A stretch of DNA of 64,000 bases, taken from positions 806,001-870,000 of the forward strand of contig BLAL01000180.1 of assembly GCA_015698045.1 (NCBI GenBank), read 5' to 3'. How positions within the stretch are numbered: position 1 is the stretch's first letter; each line of letters opens with the position of its first letter. A program made the position numbers and the translations under genes. Positions 13,332 to 26,100 of this stretch are shown here, one piece after another. The notes beneath the pieces were generated by a model, which worked only from the letters and a program-made list of their open reading frames with translations, did not search any database and had not been told where the DNA came from. This DNA comes from Rhizophagus clarus (Eukaryota > Glomeromycota > Glomeromycetes > Glomerales > Glomeraceae).

Positions 13332-14929
13332 CTACTGCCTAACAAGTGATTTCAGAGTTTTCATGATTGTTGCTATATCTGCAGCTAGCTTCTTCTTGGA
13401 AATCTGGGGTTTCTTCAGAGTGATTTTCATAGTTGAGTCTGAAAAGCGTTTAGAGATCTTGAACAGTTCGTCTTCAGTTTTCTTTGCTTGCTTGGAACCT
13501 TTACGATTACCAATAGGAATACAATTCGAACCTGTGCTCACAGTATTGGACTTAGGGGAAGGGTTCTGTGAATTATTAGTATTGGATCGCTTACTTGCTT
13601 TGATCTTGTTTGTCTTATTGTAAGCAGTCTTGTTGTTCGACGGACCTAGGTGACGGGACCATTTTAGCTGAGCGCCATTCCAAACCATAGGTTTATCAAT
13701 ATGAATCTTTCATGTTGTCCTATGTTAATAGATAACCTATAATTTTCCTGGATCCATCTGGTAATTTAACTTCTTTGAACATGCGTATATCACGTTGTAT
13801 GAGAGAGCTAATGTTCTCTTTGAGGGCCAGCGTAGTTGTATTCATGTCTTCAGGTGGGTGTTCAATCACAACTTGGTACCGCTCTCTTTCTTTCCGTTCC
13901 TTGAGCGACCATGACGCTGGAAACCATCACATAGGTATTGCGTTTAGCGGAGCCATCCAACTCTTATTTGTGTCATATTCTATAAAGAGCTCATTCATCT
14001 CGAATTTACAATGTACGGTCTTATATTTCTTTTACCGTTTGACTTGTATAAAGATGATTCTACCCCATGACGATAAGTGTTGTAGGATGTCGAAGTTGCT
14101 CCATTTTGCGGGTATGTCATAAATAAGAATATTCTCAAACGGCCGTCGACTGTGGTGACGGTAGAAATCCTGTGACAATGTAGTTTGCTTTATCTTCACC
14201 ATAAATATCTGATTGTTTGTCTGTCCTTCCTAGAGTTTTGCCTTTCTCAGGAGTACTGGATGGTTGTGATGGAGTTTCCTCTAAAATGGGGGGGTTCAAG
14301 GACGAAGAAGAAGGTATTGGTTTGGTCACCTGATCGGCTTCTTATAATTGGTTCTGGCTGGATTTCTTCTTTTTTCTTTTCTTCTTGTCTTTTTTTGTGG
14401 AACTGTCCGTTTTAGGTTGATCTGCTTTGGTGATGTGCAACTGGTGTGCTGATTGGTCCTCCTCTGTGAAAGAAATATCTATTTCCTCATCAGGGGCTTC
14501 AGGTGTAACAACTGATTTGGATTTATCAGCTGCTGTGGACCTGCTAGATATAGTAATTGGGGGCGTTATCTCAGTGTCACTTGTGTCTGAGTCATCTGAC
14601 CTCTCTCTATCGCCTTGAGAAGCTTGGATAATCTTGTAGGAACGTCATAAAATACGACGGCTTAAAGCCTCTATGAAGCCAAATATTTCCAGAGAGTAAG
14701 CTTTTACTACCCCACCGTTCTTATCTTGTTTTTCCTTTAGTGTAGACCAGTCGTGGTCTGGGAGACGTTTGAGGATATATCGCTTAAAGTTCTTCTCGTT
14801 AGATGTATTCCATATCAACTTAGGCAATATTTTCACAACGTCGTCAAAAAAAACTTCGTAAACTGCTTCATCTATAGCCAACTCCAAGTCGAGCTTGTTA
14901 ACATAATAGTATTTAACGTCGTCTGACAT
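13332..14929 (-). pseudogene. LINE ORF1 (RRM-type RNA-binding protein), decayed
   Basis: Starts at ATG 14929 with MSDDVKYYYVNKLDLELAID, stops at 14645-14647, then continues through a Ser/Thr/Lys-rich linker and a recognisable RNA-binding core scattered over three frames. Pieces seen are ILIYDIPAKW-like, SSWGRIIFIQVK, SWMAPLNAIPM, WFPASWSLKERK, MFKEVKLPDGSRKIIGYLLT and MVWNGAQLKWSRHLG. The repeated pattern (hydrophobic strand, then a K/R-rich strand) matches two RRM-like folds typical of ORF1 in fungal LINEs. The C-terminus (ORF 13688-13332) is basic. At least five frameshifts or stops. It is homologous to the copy at 36497-38245. Confidence 0.7.
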
Positions 14930-15784
14930 GTTGTTTTCTTTTGATAATCTTGGAAAGAATAAAAATAAAAAAAAATTTTTATCGCAGAAAGTTTGGTCCA
15001 GGTGATCGTCAGGAAGAGTTCTCTTCAGAGCTAACTGTATATAAATTTCACATTTTCATAAAAAAGCAGAAAAAAAATTTAATTGGTTATTTTTAATTAA
15101 CTAAAATTAATAAAACTTTAAAATTTACATATTATATAAAATTTTATTTAACAATAATCATAATATGAGTTTTCCAGCAAATTTTTATATATTTTATATA
15201 TTTATAATTTTCATTTATTATTCCCTTTTTTTTTATTTATTATTTATTATTCTTATGAAAAATGGCATTATACTCTATTTTATTATAAACATGACATTTG
15301 TAAGAATCATTAGTTTTGAGCATTCTCTAAGAATCCTATAATTTTTCAATACTACTTAAATACTTTCATTTGGATAGTTATTCTTTATTAATAATTTTGT
15401 TTAATTTTGAAGATTTAATCCAATATCAGTATTACCTTTATTTTTTTGAATTTCATATATATTATTGAATATTTTATCAGTAAAAGCAATACTGAATATA
15501 ATGGATATTTTATTAATAATAGATTTTTTACTAATAGAAGAAATAATAGGATTTGAACTTTTATTAATAGTAAAAATATTTAAACTTTTATTAACTTTTT
15601 AATTGATTTTCTTCTAATATAATTTTGAAGAATAATGGTTATTTCATTATTATTTTATTTAACTGTAGTGATGTGTATTGGAAGATTGAAAACTATTAGA
15701 ATCTTCTAATTCTTCCAATTCTAAGCCTTTTAATACCAATAATTTTTATTAAAAGCTTTTAATATATATAAAAATATATATGTA
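14930..15784. other. LINE 5' leader, then AT-rich spacer
   Basis: 14930-15045 is moderately GC-rich leader directly upstream of the minus-strand ORF1 and ends in TCTTCAGAGCTAACTGTATA, which resembles the CAGTTRRCTC-type transposon terminus seen at 11777. 15046-15784 is low-complexity AT DNA with no ORF. Confidence 0.4.
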
Positions 15785-17052
15785 TAGTCACATCTCAATA
15801 TAACGTTTAAATCAATCAGACTTTCATTATAAAATTTTATTAATGCTATATCAAATTATTCAATATAGTATAACAAATTATCTGGTATAAAGGTATAGTC
15901 ATGTAACTTACCAATTTATAAGATAATCTAAATATTTGATTTAAAAAAAATTTTTTTTTTTTCTTTTTGTAGTATTGCTAAATGAAAAACATGACTGGAC
16001 TTTTAAAATTAAGGTAAGGGAAGTTTGAAAAAGGTGTTTTTTGATATTTTTTCTAATTATTTATTTTTTTTTCTTTTTTGTAGTGTTACCAGATGAAAAA
16101 TATGACTGGACTTATGAAATTAAGGTAAGGAAGATTAAGGGAAGTGTTTTTTATTATTATTTCTAATAATTATTTAATTTTTTTTTCTTTTTTGTAGTGT
16201 TGTTAAATGAAAAGTATAACCAGCTTTATAGAATTAAGGTAAGGAAAATTGGGGAAGTATTTTTCAAAGTTTTTTCTAATTATTTAATTTTTTTTCTTTT
16301 TTATAGTGTTACCAGATGAAAAGCATGATTGAACATTTGAAATTAAAGTAAGAGAGGTTTAGAAAGATATTTTTCAGAGTTTTTTTTAATTATTTATTTT
16401 TTTTCTTTTTTTGTAATGTTACCAGACAAAAAGCATGACTAGACTTTTAAAATTAAGGTAAAGAAGGTTGGAAGAAGTGTTTTTTATCATATTTCTAATT
16501 AATTAAGTTATTTAAGTTTTTTTCTTTTTTTTTTGTAATGTTACTAGACGAAAGCATGACCAGACTTTTGGAATTAAGATAAGGAAAGGCTGGGGAAGGT
16601 GTTGTTATTATTTTCTTTAAAAAACTTCTTACTTTTATTTTTATAGAGATGTTAGATGAAGTTAACTCTGATGCATAAATGCAAAACTAATGAAATCAAT
16701 AACAAAATTTAATATTTTGACATTATTAAAATAATTTATTAAACATTTTTTATAAAAGCATTCTATGTCTTTCATATATTATGTATTTAAAAAAAATTAT
16801 TCTTTTATTAAATGATCATAGGATTGTTAGTAGTATATCAGAATCTTTATTTTATTAGAAAAAAATTTGTTATAAAAAAAATTCATTATAAAAAAGATCA
16901 TTTTTATATATGCTATTTTGTAACTTTACTTTGTATAACATAAAATTCAGCTAATTAAGAGTTTTTTCATATGTTAATATCTGTCCTAAATTAACAATTC
17001 ATTATATAGTATTCTTTGTTATATCAAGGTTCGCTGTAAAAAGAGATGACTG
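15785..17052. mobile_element. Non-autonomous pogo-like element carrying an exon/intron-like array
   Basis: Left terminus TAGTCACATCTCAATATAAC and right terminus, read inward, CAGTCATCTCTTTTTACAGC, flanked by TA on both sides (15783-15784, 17053-17054). The left end closely matches that of the element at 41110 (CAGTCACCTCTAAATATAAC). No transposase. The main content is the tandem array 15973-16660. Confidence 0.65.
15973..16660 (+). repeat. Tandem array 1: six 41-nt exon-like units with splice consensus
   Basis: Exon-like blocks start at 15973, 16084, 16198, 16307, 16417 and 16539; five are 41 nt and the last is 40 nt. Period is 109-122 bp. Each begins TRTTRCTARATGAAA or similar after a T-rich TTTTTTGTAG and ends AAATTAAG before GTAAGG. 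Units 1-3 have intact AG and GTAAGG; unit 4 has ATAG/GTAAGA; units 5 and 6 have lost the AG (GTAA) and unit 6 the donor (ATAAGG). A partial seventh block follows ATAG at about 16647. 41 is not a multiple of three, so joined blocks would not keep one frame. Confidence 0.8.
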
Positions 17053-17296
17053 TATATATAAAAATTAATATATATTAAAAATTATTGGAATATTGGAATC
17101 TTTCAATTTTTTAATTTTAAGTTTTTCAATTTCAATAAAAAGTTATTAGAAGTATAAAATGCATATCATTATTCAACTGCAAGTAAAATAGCAATTCATA
17201 CTAATTTTTATACATAATTATATAAAGTTCTTTTATAAATAACTTTTTTAAGTACATGTAGAATAATTACTGAAATTATTATAGGATTTTTATAGG

Positions 17297-18698
17297 ATCC
17301 CGAACAATATATATATAGGTCAGATGAAAATTTCAAAATTTACTATGATCAATAAGCAAATTATTTTAAATTCTGCTAAGCAAACTCTTATTATAACTTT
17401 TGAATTTTTTATTCTACTAAGCAATTTTTTTTCTGACATATATAACTTTATTTAAGTATAAAAAGATAATTTAATTATAATAAATATATATATAGTAATA
17501 GTAAATTAATTTTTTATATTATTGCAAAAAAAAATTATGAAATTAATTCACTAAATATTAATAAATTAATAATATAAAATGATATACAACTTCAGAATTT
17601 TTAATTTTAATTAATATTAATATAATATTAATATACTATTACTATTTTAAAAATAGTTTTAAAATTTGGAATTTTTTATAAATAATATTATATTTAGATT
17701 TATAAAAATTAAAATACAAGTTAACAAGTTGATTTAAAATAAAAAAAATTACACTTTAAAATTAAAATCACTTAAACGATAAATAATTGAAAGTACAAAA
17801 GTTGGTCGCATTCCACAAATATTAATCCAATTATTTTAAACTTTTTACTATAAGTAGATTCGATCTCGCTGAACAACTTTACTTAAGCGGAAAAAGGCAA
17901 TTTCATTTGACCAAAGTGGTGAAATCACACTCTGAAGTTGCAAAATAGGTTTTCGCAAAAAAATTGATAATACAAAAATAGCCAATACTTAGTCCAATCA
18001 TTATAAAAATTTATACACAGGTAGATTCGACATCACTGAACAACTTTTTAAACATAAAAAAAGTAATTTCATTTGACTAAAGTAATGTTATTATGTCCTG
18101 AAGTTAAAAGAGAAAAAAAAAATTTTTTGGAGTTAGTACTGTTTAAAAAATATAATTATCTTCACAAATATTATACTTAGAATCATAAAAATTGAAATAC
18201 AAATACTTTTTACAACTGCTGAACAATTTACTTAAACATAAAAAGGTAATTTCATTTGTCCAAAATTCATTTATATATGAGTAAAATTAGCAAATAAAAA
18301 ATAAGAATATAAGAATATTATTATAAAAACATGATTTTTTTTATAAATATTAAATACAATATTGTGTTTATAAAATTAAAATGTATAAAATAATAGAAAA
18401 GAAGCATCAGTTTAAAAAATTTTTTGTAAAAAAATTTTTTTGATATACTGTACGTGTGAAATTAAAATTTTCTTTCTCTCTATATATATATGAAAATCTT
18501 TGTTATATGAATAAGAGATTCTGCTACGCAAATATAATTACTAAGCTAAAATAAAAATAAGTTCAACTACGCATTTAAATATCTAACCAACTAAAAATTT
18601 TATCTTAAAATAAGCAAATAAAAGTCTTACATAGGGGTTTTTTTTTATATGATCATTAAGCAAACTCAAATCTAACATATTTATATATTGTTTGGGAT
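17297..18698. mobile_element. TIR-bearing AT-rich element, unclassified
   Basis: Left end ATCCCGAACAATATATATAT and right end, read inward, ATCCCAAACAATATATAAAT pair over about 30 bases. The interior holds AAGCAAATTATTTTAAA-type motifs also seen at 61575-61625, and a threefold tandem repeat (17800-18270). No coding capacity; target duplication not resolved. Confidence 0.5.
17800..18270 (+). repeat. Three diverged tandem repeats, period about 170-185 bp
   Basis: A block with GTAGATTCGAYMTCRCTGAA then CAACTTT, a run to AATTTCATTTGACYAAAG, and CTGAAGTT recurs at about 17854, 18022 and 18207. The third copy is the most diverged. Confidence 0.6.
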
Positions 18699-19372
18699 TT
18701 ATTTTTATACTGATAAGATAGATATTTTTATTTGTAAATTCATTATTATAAACTCCAGTTAAATTTTCTTAAAAATCCAATTCATCTTGATAAATATCTT
18801 AGAAATTTAAAAACATATTATTTAGTATACTAATAAATACTGTAAATTTAATATAATAAATATGATAATAATCAGCATTAAAATAACAGTCAGTGGTCAT
18901 GTCAGGAATCGGCATGGGGAGTCTATTTTAGTATATGATCAGCATACGTTTTTTATTGGTTTTAATAAAACAGTTCATAAGCCAAAAAAAAAAATTCTAC
19001 ATAATAACCTTTATTTAAATTTTACAAAAAATCTTTTATTTCTTTAAATTTATTGTTTACAAATTTTTATTGGAATTGGATAAATATTGAGCAACTTTTA
19101 CTATACCTGACTCATTTGGCAAATAAAAAATTGCTAAACTTCAACTATAATTTAACATACAAAAATGTTGTCTAACTGCGGTTTGTAACACTAAGAAAAT
19201 TGATGGATTGAGATAAGAAAAAAAGATTCATGTCTTTACTTAAATAAAAAAAAGTCTTTAATAACTTGCATCTCAGCTTTGAAGTTGGCTAATTTTTAAC
19301 CAAGAAAAAAGTATACAACTCATAATATCAGAATAAGAATATGAAATATCTTCTCTCCCACCTTTTCTGTTT
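18699..19372. other. Spacer, nothing assigned
   Basis: AT-rich, no repeat boundary visible. A 61-codon ORF at 18862-19047 has a short less AT-rich start (GTCAGTGGTCATGTCAGG) but otherwise no gene-like feature. Confidence 0.35.
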
Positions 19373-21041
19373 TTGTCAGATAATGATGAAATGAGCTTTG
19401 ATGAGTTTGAACAAGAGATAATTTCTTTAGAAAACTTTAATGAAACGCTCAATAATTTTAATAATGATATTTATTTAAAAGACTTTGAGGTAGGAAATAA
19501 TTATGAAGCATTTGAAGAACAAGATGAAATTATAAATTATGTGAAAAATGTAGAATTTACACCATGTGTTGTAATTGATTTTGTTGAAGGAAAAATTCAG
19601 CGATGTGAAGAAAAAACAAAATTAAGACAATTACGAAATTTATTTGGTACATAGCAAATCGATGGGGAAGCAATTAAAGAAGTAGATGGCATATTGCCAA
19701 GACTAGGAGTGTGCGATTCTCACTTCCAATTTGATAACAAATACTTGCACAAATCACAGAATAAATAATTAAAAGACTTTAATCAAAGTATCATTCAATG
19801 GCGTCGTTGTATTTCATGTAATAAATATATTACTTATTTTTCTCGAGGTGTGGGATGTACAATACATTCTTGGAAATTGAACAATAAAAATATCCAAGTG
19901 CCTTGTATTAGACAGTATTTATATGAAGCATTACGAGCACTTTCACCTGTATGTAAATGGGCCTTTGATGACATTAAATAGCAACAATGTATCTGTTGTT
20001 CATGTTATAAAAATTTAGGAGGTCATATTCATCATCGCTCTAGCAAAGGAAAAAAGGCAAAGACATGTACTACAGAAGAGTTGCATGCTGATAATATAAC
20101 GAAAGAACTTGAATATTTGAGAAATTGGCTAATTAATTTTGTACAAACAGAAAATTATGAAGTTAAAAAAAAGATTCTAACAAAAACGTTTGAAATTCTT
20201 CTTACTTTTTGTGAAATAACTCCTAACTGTAATACTACTTCCGCTACTAATACAACAACTAATGAAGAAAAAATTTCCCTTAACGAACCTCCTAGTTTAT
20301 TAATGATAAAAATCCTTTTTAAAGAAATTTCTAGAAAAAAGAAAAAAGAAAATGTAAATGATTATGAGAAACTTAGACGTGAATTTGGACAAAATTTATG
20401 AAATTCAAGATCAAAAATTAACTTAAATAAGAATTCTCTAAAATGTCCACAAACTGTTCAAGAATATTACAATGCTTTTTCAGATTTTTTGAATAATTTT
20501 TTTTTGGAATGATTAGTGAATTGTATCAAAAAAAGACAATTATGTGTGTATCAAAAAAAGATAATTGTGTGTAATTGGCAACGAAAACCTGCCAAAAATC
20601 AAAAAAGAAAATAATTCTGGAGTAGATAATAAAAATAATTACACCTATTACGTCTATGCTTTTAAATATAGCTTTTCCTTATTTGAAGATTTGGCTACCA
20701 TGAATTTTAGTGAGTCTTAATCATATGTCACAGTTACTGGGTTCTTTTTGGCAATTACTAAATATTTATTATATAACGTCTCATACAGACTATTACAAAA
20801 GAAAATTAGCAAGAGCTAAAATAGAGAAATCAAATCCTTTGAAGCGTTTAATTAAAGACAAAGATAATATTTGGAAGTTAGTGATAATCGATAATATCGA
20901 TTTCAAAGAAAAGTGTTCTAAATTCAGAAATATATATGATGTTACCTGTGACAGTGTGCATGCGACTCTTAGAATGGCCTTTCAAGTTCAACTGCCATTT
21001 GAAATGAACAATAGTTCAGAACCATTTGTGAAATTAACAGA
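19373..21041 (+). pseudogene. Repeat-family gene, 5' part, interrupted by the CACTA-like element
   Basis: One frame runs from 19373 (acidic N-terminus, MSDNDEMSFDEFEQEIISLE) to 20401 with stops at 19652 (TAG), 19766 (TAA), 19979 (TAG) and 20399 (TGA). It contains many paired Cys and His (GVCDSHF, RRCISCNKY, VGCTIHSW, CICCSCYKNLGGHIHH), suggesting zinc binding. After a frameshift region with more stops, a second frame (20710-21041) carries SHTDYYKRKLARAKIEKSNP and VIDNIDFKEK. The coding sequence ends exactly at the transposon boundary and resumes at 32481. I recognise the family as a highly repeated Rhizophagus-type protein but cannot name its function. All stops are explicable as C-to-T or G-to-A changes. 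Confidence 0.7.
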
Positions 21042-21255
21042 CACTGGTCAAAATCAATACTATCGGGTACATATCGGGCGTCTATATATCAGTGACTAAT
21101 CAGATACATATCGGGTTTTTATACATATCGGACACCCGATTTGTCACATCTCAAAATATGTCTAAAATTATAATTATCAAAGACCCCGATATTTAAACTT
21201 TTAGTCCCCGATATGTTGGCTAATATATATCGGTTACCCGATATTTGTACGATTT
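21042..21255. repeat. Left subterminal repeats of the CACTA-like element
   Basis: Multiple copies of ATATCGGG and its complement CCCGATAT within about 210 bp, at 21065-21240. The whole stretch aligns with the reverse complement of 50815-51040, the matching end of the second element. Such clusters are the transposase binding sites in CACTA elements. Confidence 0.75.
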
Positions 21256-21627
21256 TTTAAATAATAATAATCAGATCACATGTTTGTTATTAGTCATTAC
21301 GTATTTTCAAATTATAAATTAATCCTCTAATATATCTGATATGTAACAAATAAAATAGAAATACATTGTCTCGCATGCAGAACGGATTAGATTAAATTTG
21401 TTTCAATTAAAGTTTTTTTAAAAATAAACGTAAACACAAATCAATTTTGAACCTAGCTTATTAAATTTTTGATTAACTTTTAATTAAACTGCATACGGAT
21501 GATTGATTCAATTTATTATATAATCAAATAACATAAATCTATTTAAGACTAGATTTAATGAGTAAAAAGAAAATTATTGAATTATTTTGATTTATGCTTT
21601 TTGGTTCTTTTTTATTTTGTTTTTTTT
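21256..21627. other. Spacer inside the CACTA-like element
   Basis: AT-rich noncoding DNA between the left terminus and the 3' end of the accessory gene. It probably contains that gene's 3' untranslated region; no motif stands out. Confidence 0.4.
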
Positions 21628-22867
21628 TTAGTTTTTCTCTTCTTTTCTTCTATTTGAATTAGAAAAAAAAATTATTGAATTATTTTGATTTATGTTTTTT
21701 GGTTCTCTTTTGTTTTGGGTTTTTTTAGTTTTTCTCTTCTTTCTACTATTTGAATTAGTTCTATTTGGGATTTCTTCTTTGTCTTTATCGTGGTTATCAT
21801 CGGTATCATAATCGTATATCGGAATATCAACACTTGAACGGTTAAACTGTTTGAGCGACTCTTGATTTAAACACCAGTTTGGTGCACCCATAGGTGGTAC
21901 GCTAGATGCAGATATGTTGTCAGCTTTTTTAGGGTTTAAAGTTGGTGGTTTTTTCCTTAATAATTCGACCGTTGGATCAATTCGGTCGTGTAATAATCGT
22001 AAAAGCTTAAATAAATAAATTACTATTAGTGTTTTTGATAAATAAACTAATAAAATAATAAATATACATACTGCAGAAGAACGCCACCATTTATCATAAA
22101 TGTATACTGATGTTGACTTTTCTTTAACGGCTTCCTCAATAACTTCACCATCTTCAACTACTGCAGGTCGGATAACAGTCCAATCTTCCTCAGGATCTGT
22201 TTCTTCCCACTCTTCCGAGTGGTAATCCGAATCTTTAAGAATTTTTACAAGGTTTCCTTCTGGATACCTGACAATATACTTATCTTTACCTTCTATCAAA
22301 TAGTTTGTTGCTTTTGTTCTTCTTTTTTTTTTCTAGTAATGTAATTGATAGTTAACTACTAACTTTTCATTTCACATTAATTGAATATTTACTTACGTCT
22401 TGCATCCTCGAATTCTTTTTTGCCCTTCTCTTATCTTGTTTTATTCTTTCTTCTCCTTGATTTTTAATGTTATTCACACGATGCCGAGAACGCCATCGTC
22501 CGTACAAAATTTTTAGTAACTTGCCGTTTGTAATATTATATTTTTTATTCATGAGCTTGTACAAAGGCGGCAATAGTTTTGTTACTATGTTTTCCTTTTG
22601 CTCTACCCAAGTCTGTTCCTCGTCTATTTTATAAGTATCTCTTAATTCCGAGTCTACCCATATATAGACTTCTTTCTATAGAATAATAGATAAACGTAAA
22701 TAGAATGAAAAAAAACCATAAATGATAAATAAATAATAAATAATACTTGCTTTAATCGTTTTATACGAAGCAGCTGACGATGATGATGAGGAAGAGGAAG
22801 AGGAAGCGGAAGCGGAAGAGGAAGAGGAAGAGCTTACAGATTCCTGATCACTGTCCCTGTCCATCAT
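21628..22867 (-). CDS. CACTA-associated accessory protein, 4 exons, 344 aa
   Basis: Exons on the minus strand: 22867-22751, 22675-22397, 22332-22072 and 22005-21628 (TAA). Every junction is in phase 0 and there is no stop, giving 344 residues. Intron 1 uses a GC donor (GCAAGT) with TATAG; the others are GT-AG (GTAAGT/CTAG, GTATGT/TTAAG). The protein starts with an acidic, Ser-rich stretch (about residues 10-32) and has a basic middle (YGRWRSRHRVNNIKNQGEER, QDKRRAKKNSRMQD), suggesting nucleic-acid binding. An acidic EEWEETDPEEDW segment follows, then WWRSSA, a conserved PPTLNPKKADN/SSVPPMGAPNWCLNQESL block and a basic tail. Function unknown. It is divergent from the transposase, sharing the 22868-23185 promoter region; a decayed homologue is at 42300-42640. 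It may play the TnpA-like role. Confidence 0.75.
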
Positions 22868-22929
22868 TACTTATATTTCAGTTGAGTGCAAAACTTTGAA
22901 TGAGAAGAAGAGTTTTCAGAACGCGAAAA

Positions 22930-23115
22930 GGTTACATATTTATATAGATTTCAGGTGCAACTACGCGAACCTGATCCTGGAAAATTCTGAGGATTCTCTT
23001 ACACGAATCTGATTCCGAAGGTTTCCTCACGCGAATCTGATCAAACGCGAACCTGATCCTGATTACGCAATCTGATTTAAAAGAATTCAACGCGAATCTG
23101 ATCCTGAAAGAATTA
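22930..23115. promoter_or_regulatory. Repeat cluster between divergent transposon genes
   Basis: Six near-copies of ACGCGAAYCTGAT, often followed by CCTG, lie within 22970-23110 between the accessory gene start (22867) and transposase start (23186). The GC-containing motif is conspicuous in AT-rich DNA. By its location it could be a bidirectional promoter or a protein-binding array. Confidence 0.6.
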
Positions 23116-23185
23116 TACTTCATTTGAATAGCTGTCTAAATATTCTAAACTTTTTCATATATTTTAGTAAATATATTTTAGCAAA

Positions 23186-26100
23186 ATGAGTAATAAAACT
23201 TCAGTAGCCGATTTAATAAAACATAATAAAAATTGTAAAAATGAAACCTCTGTTGCTGATTTATTAAAGCCCAAAAAGAAGTATTTGTATGCATGTAATT
23301 GTATTCTTTGTAATGGTGAAGAAGTTGACCCTCGTACTCTAAAGAAACATGCAAAAGACAAACGCCTATGGAAGTTAAACCATAATAGAAAAGATCAAGA
23401 AAATGCCATTATGACAAGTGAACAAAATCTCACCAGAACAAATTCAAAAAAGCAGAAAATAGATGACCCTAATTCTTTCCAATTAAATAATTCAGATAAT
23501 GAAGAAGGTATACCGCCTGATTCTTTTCCTGATTCATTCCCTGATTCTTTTCAATTAAATGAAGAAGAAAATATAAACACATTTTCATCAAACTTTCGTG
23601 TTCCTGCATCTAAACTTGATAAAAATGATGATGATAATTATGAAAATGAAGAAGAGACGGATGATAATACAGATCAGGAAGAAGAAAATGAAGGTGAAAA
23701 TATTTTCACATCTCCCAAATTTGATAGCGATGAAGTGTTTGTGATGGAAAACTTAAATGATTCGTTGGAAACTGAAATAATTCTATGGCTATTTAAATTC
23801 CAACAAAGATTTCGCTTTACTGACACGGCAATTGAAGCGTTAATAAAATTCTTACATATTGTACTTACTCGTTTAAATAATTCACAATTCAAAAAATTTC
23901 CTAACTCCTTATTTAAGGCAAAAGGATATTTGAATATTTTGCAACCAAAAATACAGTTAGCTGTATGCAATAATTGTCATAAAATGCATAATGTTGAAGA
24001 TATTGTCACATATAAGAAAGAAGGAAAAGTCACCATTAAAGAATTGCCTACATGAAGAATTTCCAGATAATCCAACACCAAGTCATCGTAACCAATGCAA
24101 CAATCCGCTTACTGTTCTTAAAAAACGTAAAGGAGAAACAATTGCTGTGCCACGTAGTCTTTATCCTAAACCAAGCATTTGTCAGCAATTGAGTATGTTA
24201 TATCAACGACCTGGTTTTGAAAATATGTTGAAACCATCAGGATTTCAAAGAAAAGGAGATATCTATTCAGATATTTATGATGGAAAAGTATGGAAAACAT
24301 TTCCATTTGATGGCAGTACCTTTTTTACGCCAGAAACTGCCACAAGTCATCTAGGTCTTCTCTTTAATCTTGACTGGTTCCAGCCATTTACCTACACACA
24401 ACACAGTACTGGTGCAATATATGCATCTATATGCAACCTTCCAAGATCGGAAAGAAATAAGCCTGAAAACATTATATATTTGGGTTTTTTACCAGGACCA
24501 AAAGAGGTAGGATTAGAACGTATCAATCATTATTTGGCCCCTATTGTAGACGAATTTTTAAAACTTTGGAAGGGTAGGAAAGTACCAAAGACATACCAGT
24601 GTCCTGGTGGTTTAAATATAAAGGTTGCATTGATTGTTGGATCATCTGATATACCAGCTACACGAAAGTTGTTTGGTCATGGATCTGCAGTAATGAAATG
24701 CCATAGATGTGAGAAACGTAGTATTTATAGTGGAGAATATAATAAAACTCACTATGGAAGGGATTACAACTATGAGATAAGTACCGCAGAATCACATAAG
24801 AAATATGCTCATGAATGGTTGCAATGTAATTCGAAGAATTCTAGAGATAATCATTTCAAAAAGCATGGTGTGCGCTGGTCTGAATTGCTTCGTCTTCCGT
24901 ATATGGATCCTATACGTTTTGCTGCAGTGGATCCAATGCATTGCCTTTTCCTTGGTATAGCAAAATGGATAATCAAATCAATTTTTGTGAATCAGGGAAA
25001 ATTAAGTATAGAACAACTTCGGGTAGCACAACAAAGAATGGATCACGTTGAATTACCTTCTGACATCGGTCGCATTCCTCCAAAAATTGCTATTGGAAAC
25101 GATGGCTTTTCTAATTTGACTGCTGATCAATGGAAAACTTTCATCATGATCTATTCGACTAATATTCTATGGGATATGCTAGACAATAGCGATAGAAAGA
25201 TTTTAGGCCATTTTGTTCGGGCATGTAATCTTTTGGCAGCAAGATTCATTACCGAAGATGATTTAAAAGAAGCACAAGAAAGGTTAAAAGACATGGCTCA
25301 CCTCATAGAAAACACATATGGGCCAGAATTCATAACAAGTAACATACATTTGGCGCTTCACATTCCTGATTGTTGTCGTGATTATGGTCCTATATATAGT
25401 TATTGGCTTTTTCCATTTGAGAGACTTAATGGATATATAGGTAAAGTTCTGACTTTACATCGATATCTCTTAAATTTTTTAATAAATGTATATTTCTTAT
25501 TATTTAGGATTGTATCCTAACAGTAATCGACAAATAGAGCCTGAACTTATGAAAATCGTCCTCAAGAATACTCTTGTAGATTATCACTTAACGTGCAAAT
25601 GGACATCTGGTCTTCTTGATAAATCTCTTTGCCTTCTTATGGCAAGAAAGACTGTAGGTAGTTTGGCCCTCACAGAAGAAAGGGAAGAATTGCAGCATTT
25701 TCTATCTATGAGACACAATATATCTACGTTTTCCAAGATATATGGTACTGAGACATTACCAGGTCAAATGCTTAAGCCTTCATATTTCAAAGTTATTATG
25801 CCTTTAGAATTGCGCAATTTTCTATGTGAATGGTATTCTATATTATATGAAAAAGAACAAGGAGAAATATTAGGATTTATGGACCTGGTAGTTAATCAGC
25901 ACGCAAGATTGCAAATTGGCGCTAAAATATTTGGGTCTATGATATCAAGTTTACAAGAAAGAAATGCGACCATATTTGCAAAATGGAAAGCAGCTAATGA
26001 TGAATCAATTGATGCATACCCGGGTGAAGTACAATATTACTTTGAGCATACGCTTAGATTTCCTGAAGGACCCAAAACACATCTTCTAGCATACGTGAAA

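Noticed and set aside
13363..14618. Plus-strand ORFs opposite the LINE ORF1
   Set aside because: They are antisense shadows of the minus-strand ORF1, which has the family motifs.
15973..16660. CRISPR-like spacing of a 41-nt repeat
   Set aside because: The 'spacers' are homologous to each other, carry splice consensus and lie in eukaryotic transposon DNA; no cas-like gene.
22676..22867. 63-codon ORF with poly-Ser as a separate gene
   Set aside because: It is exon 1 of the four-exon accessory gene read through into its first intron.
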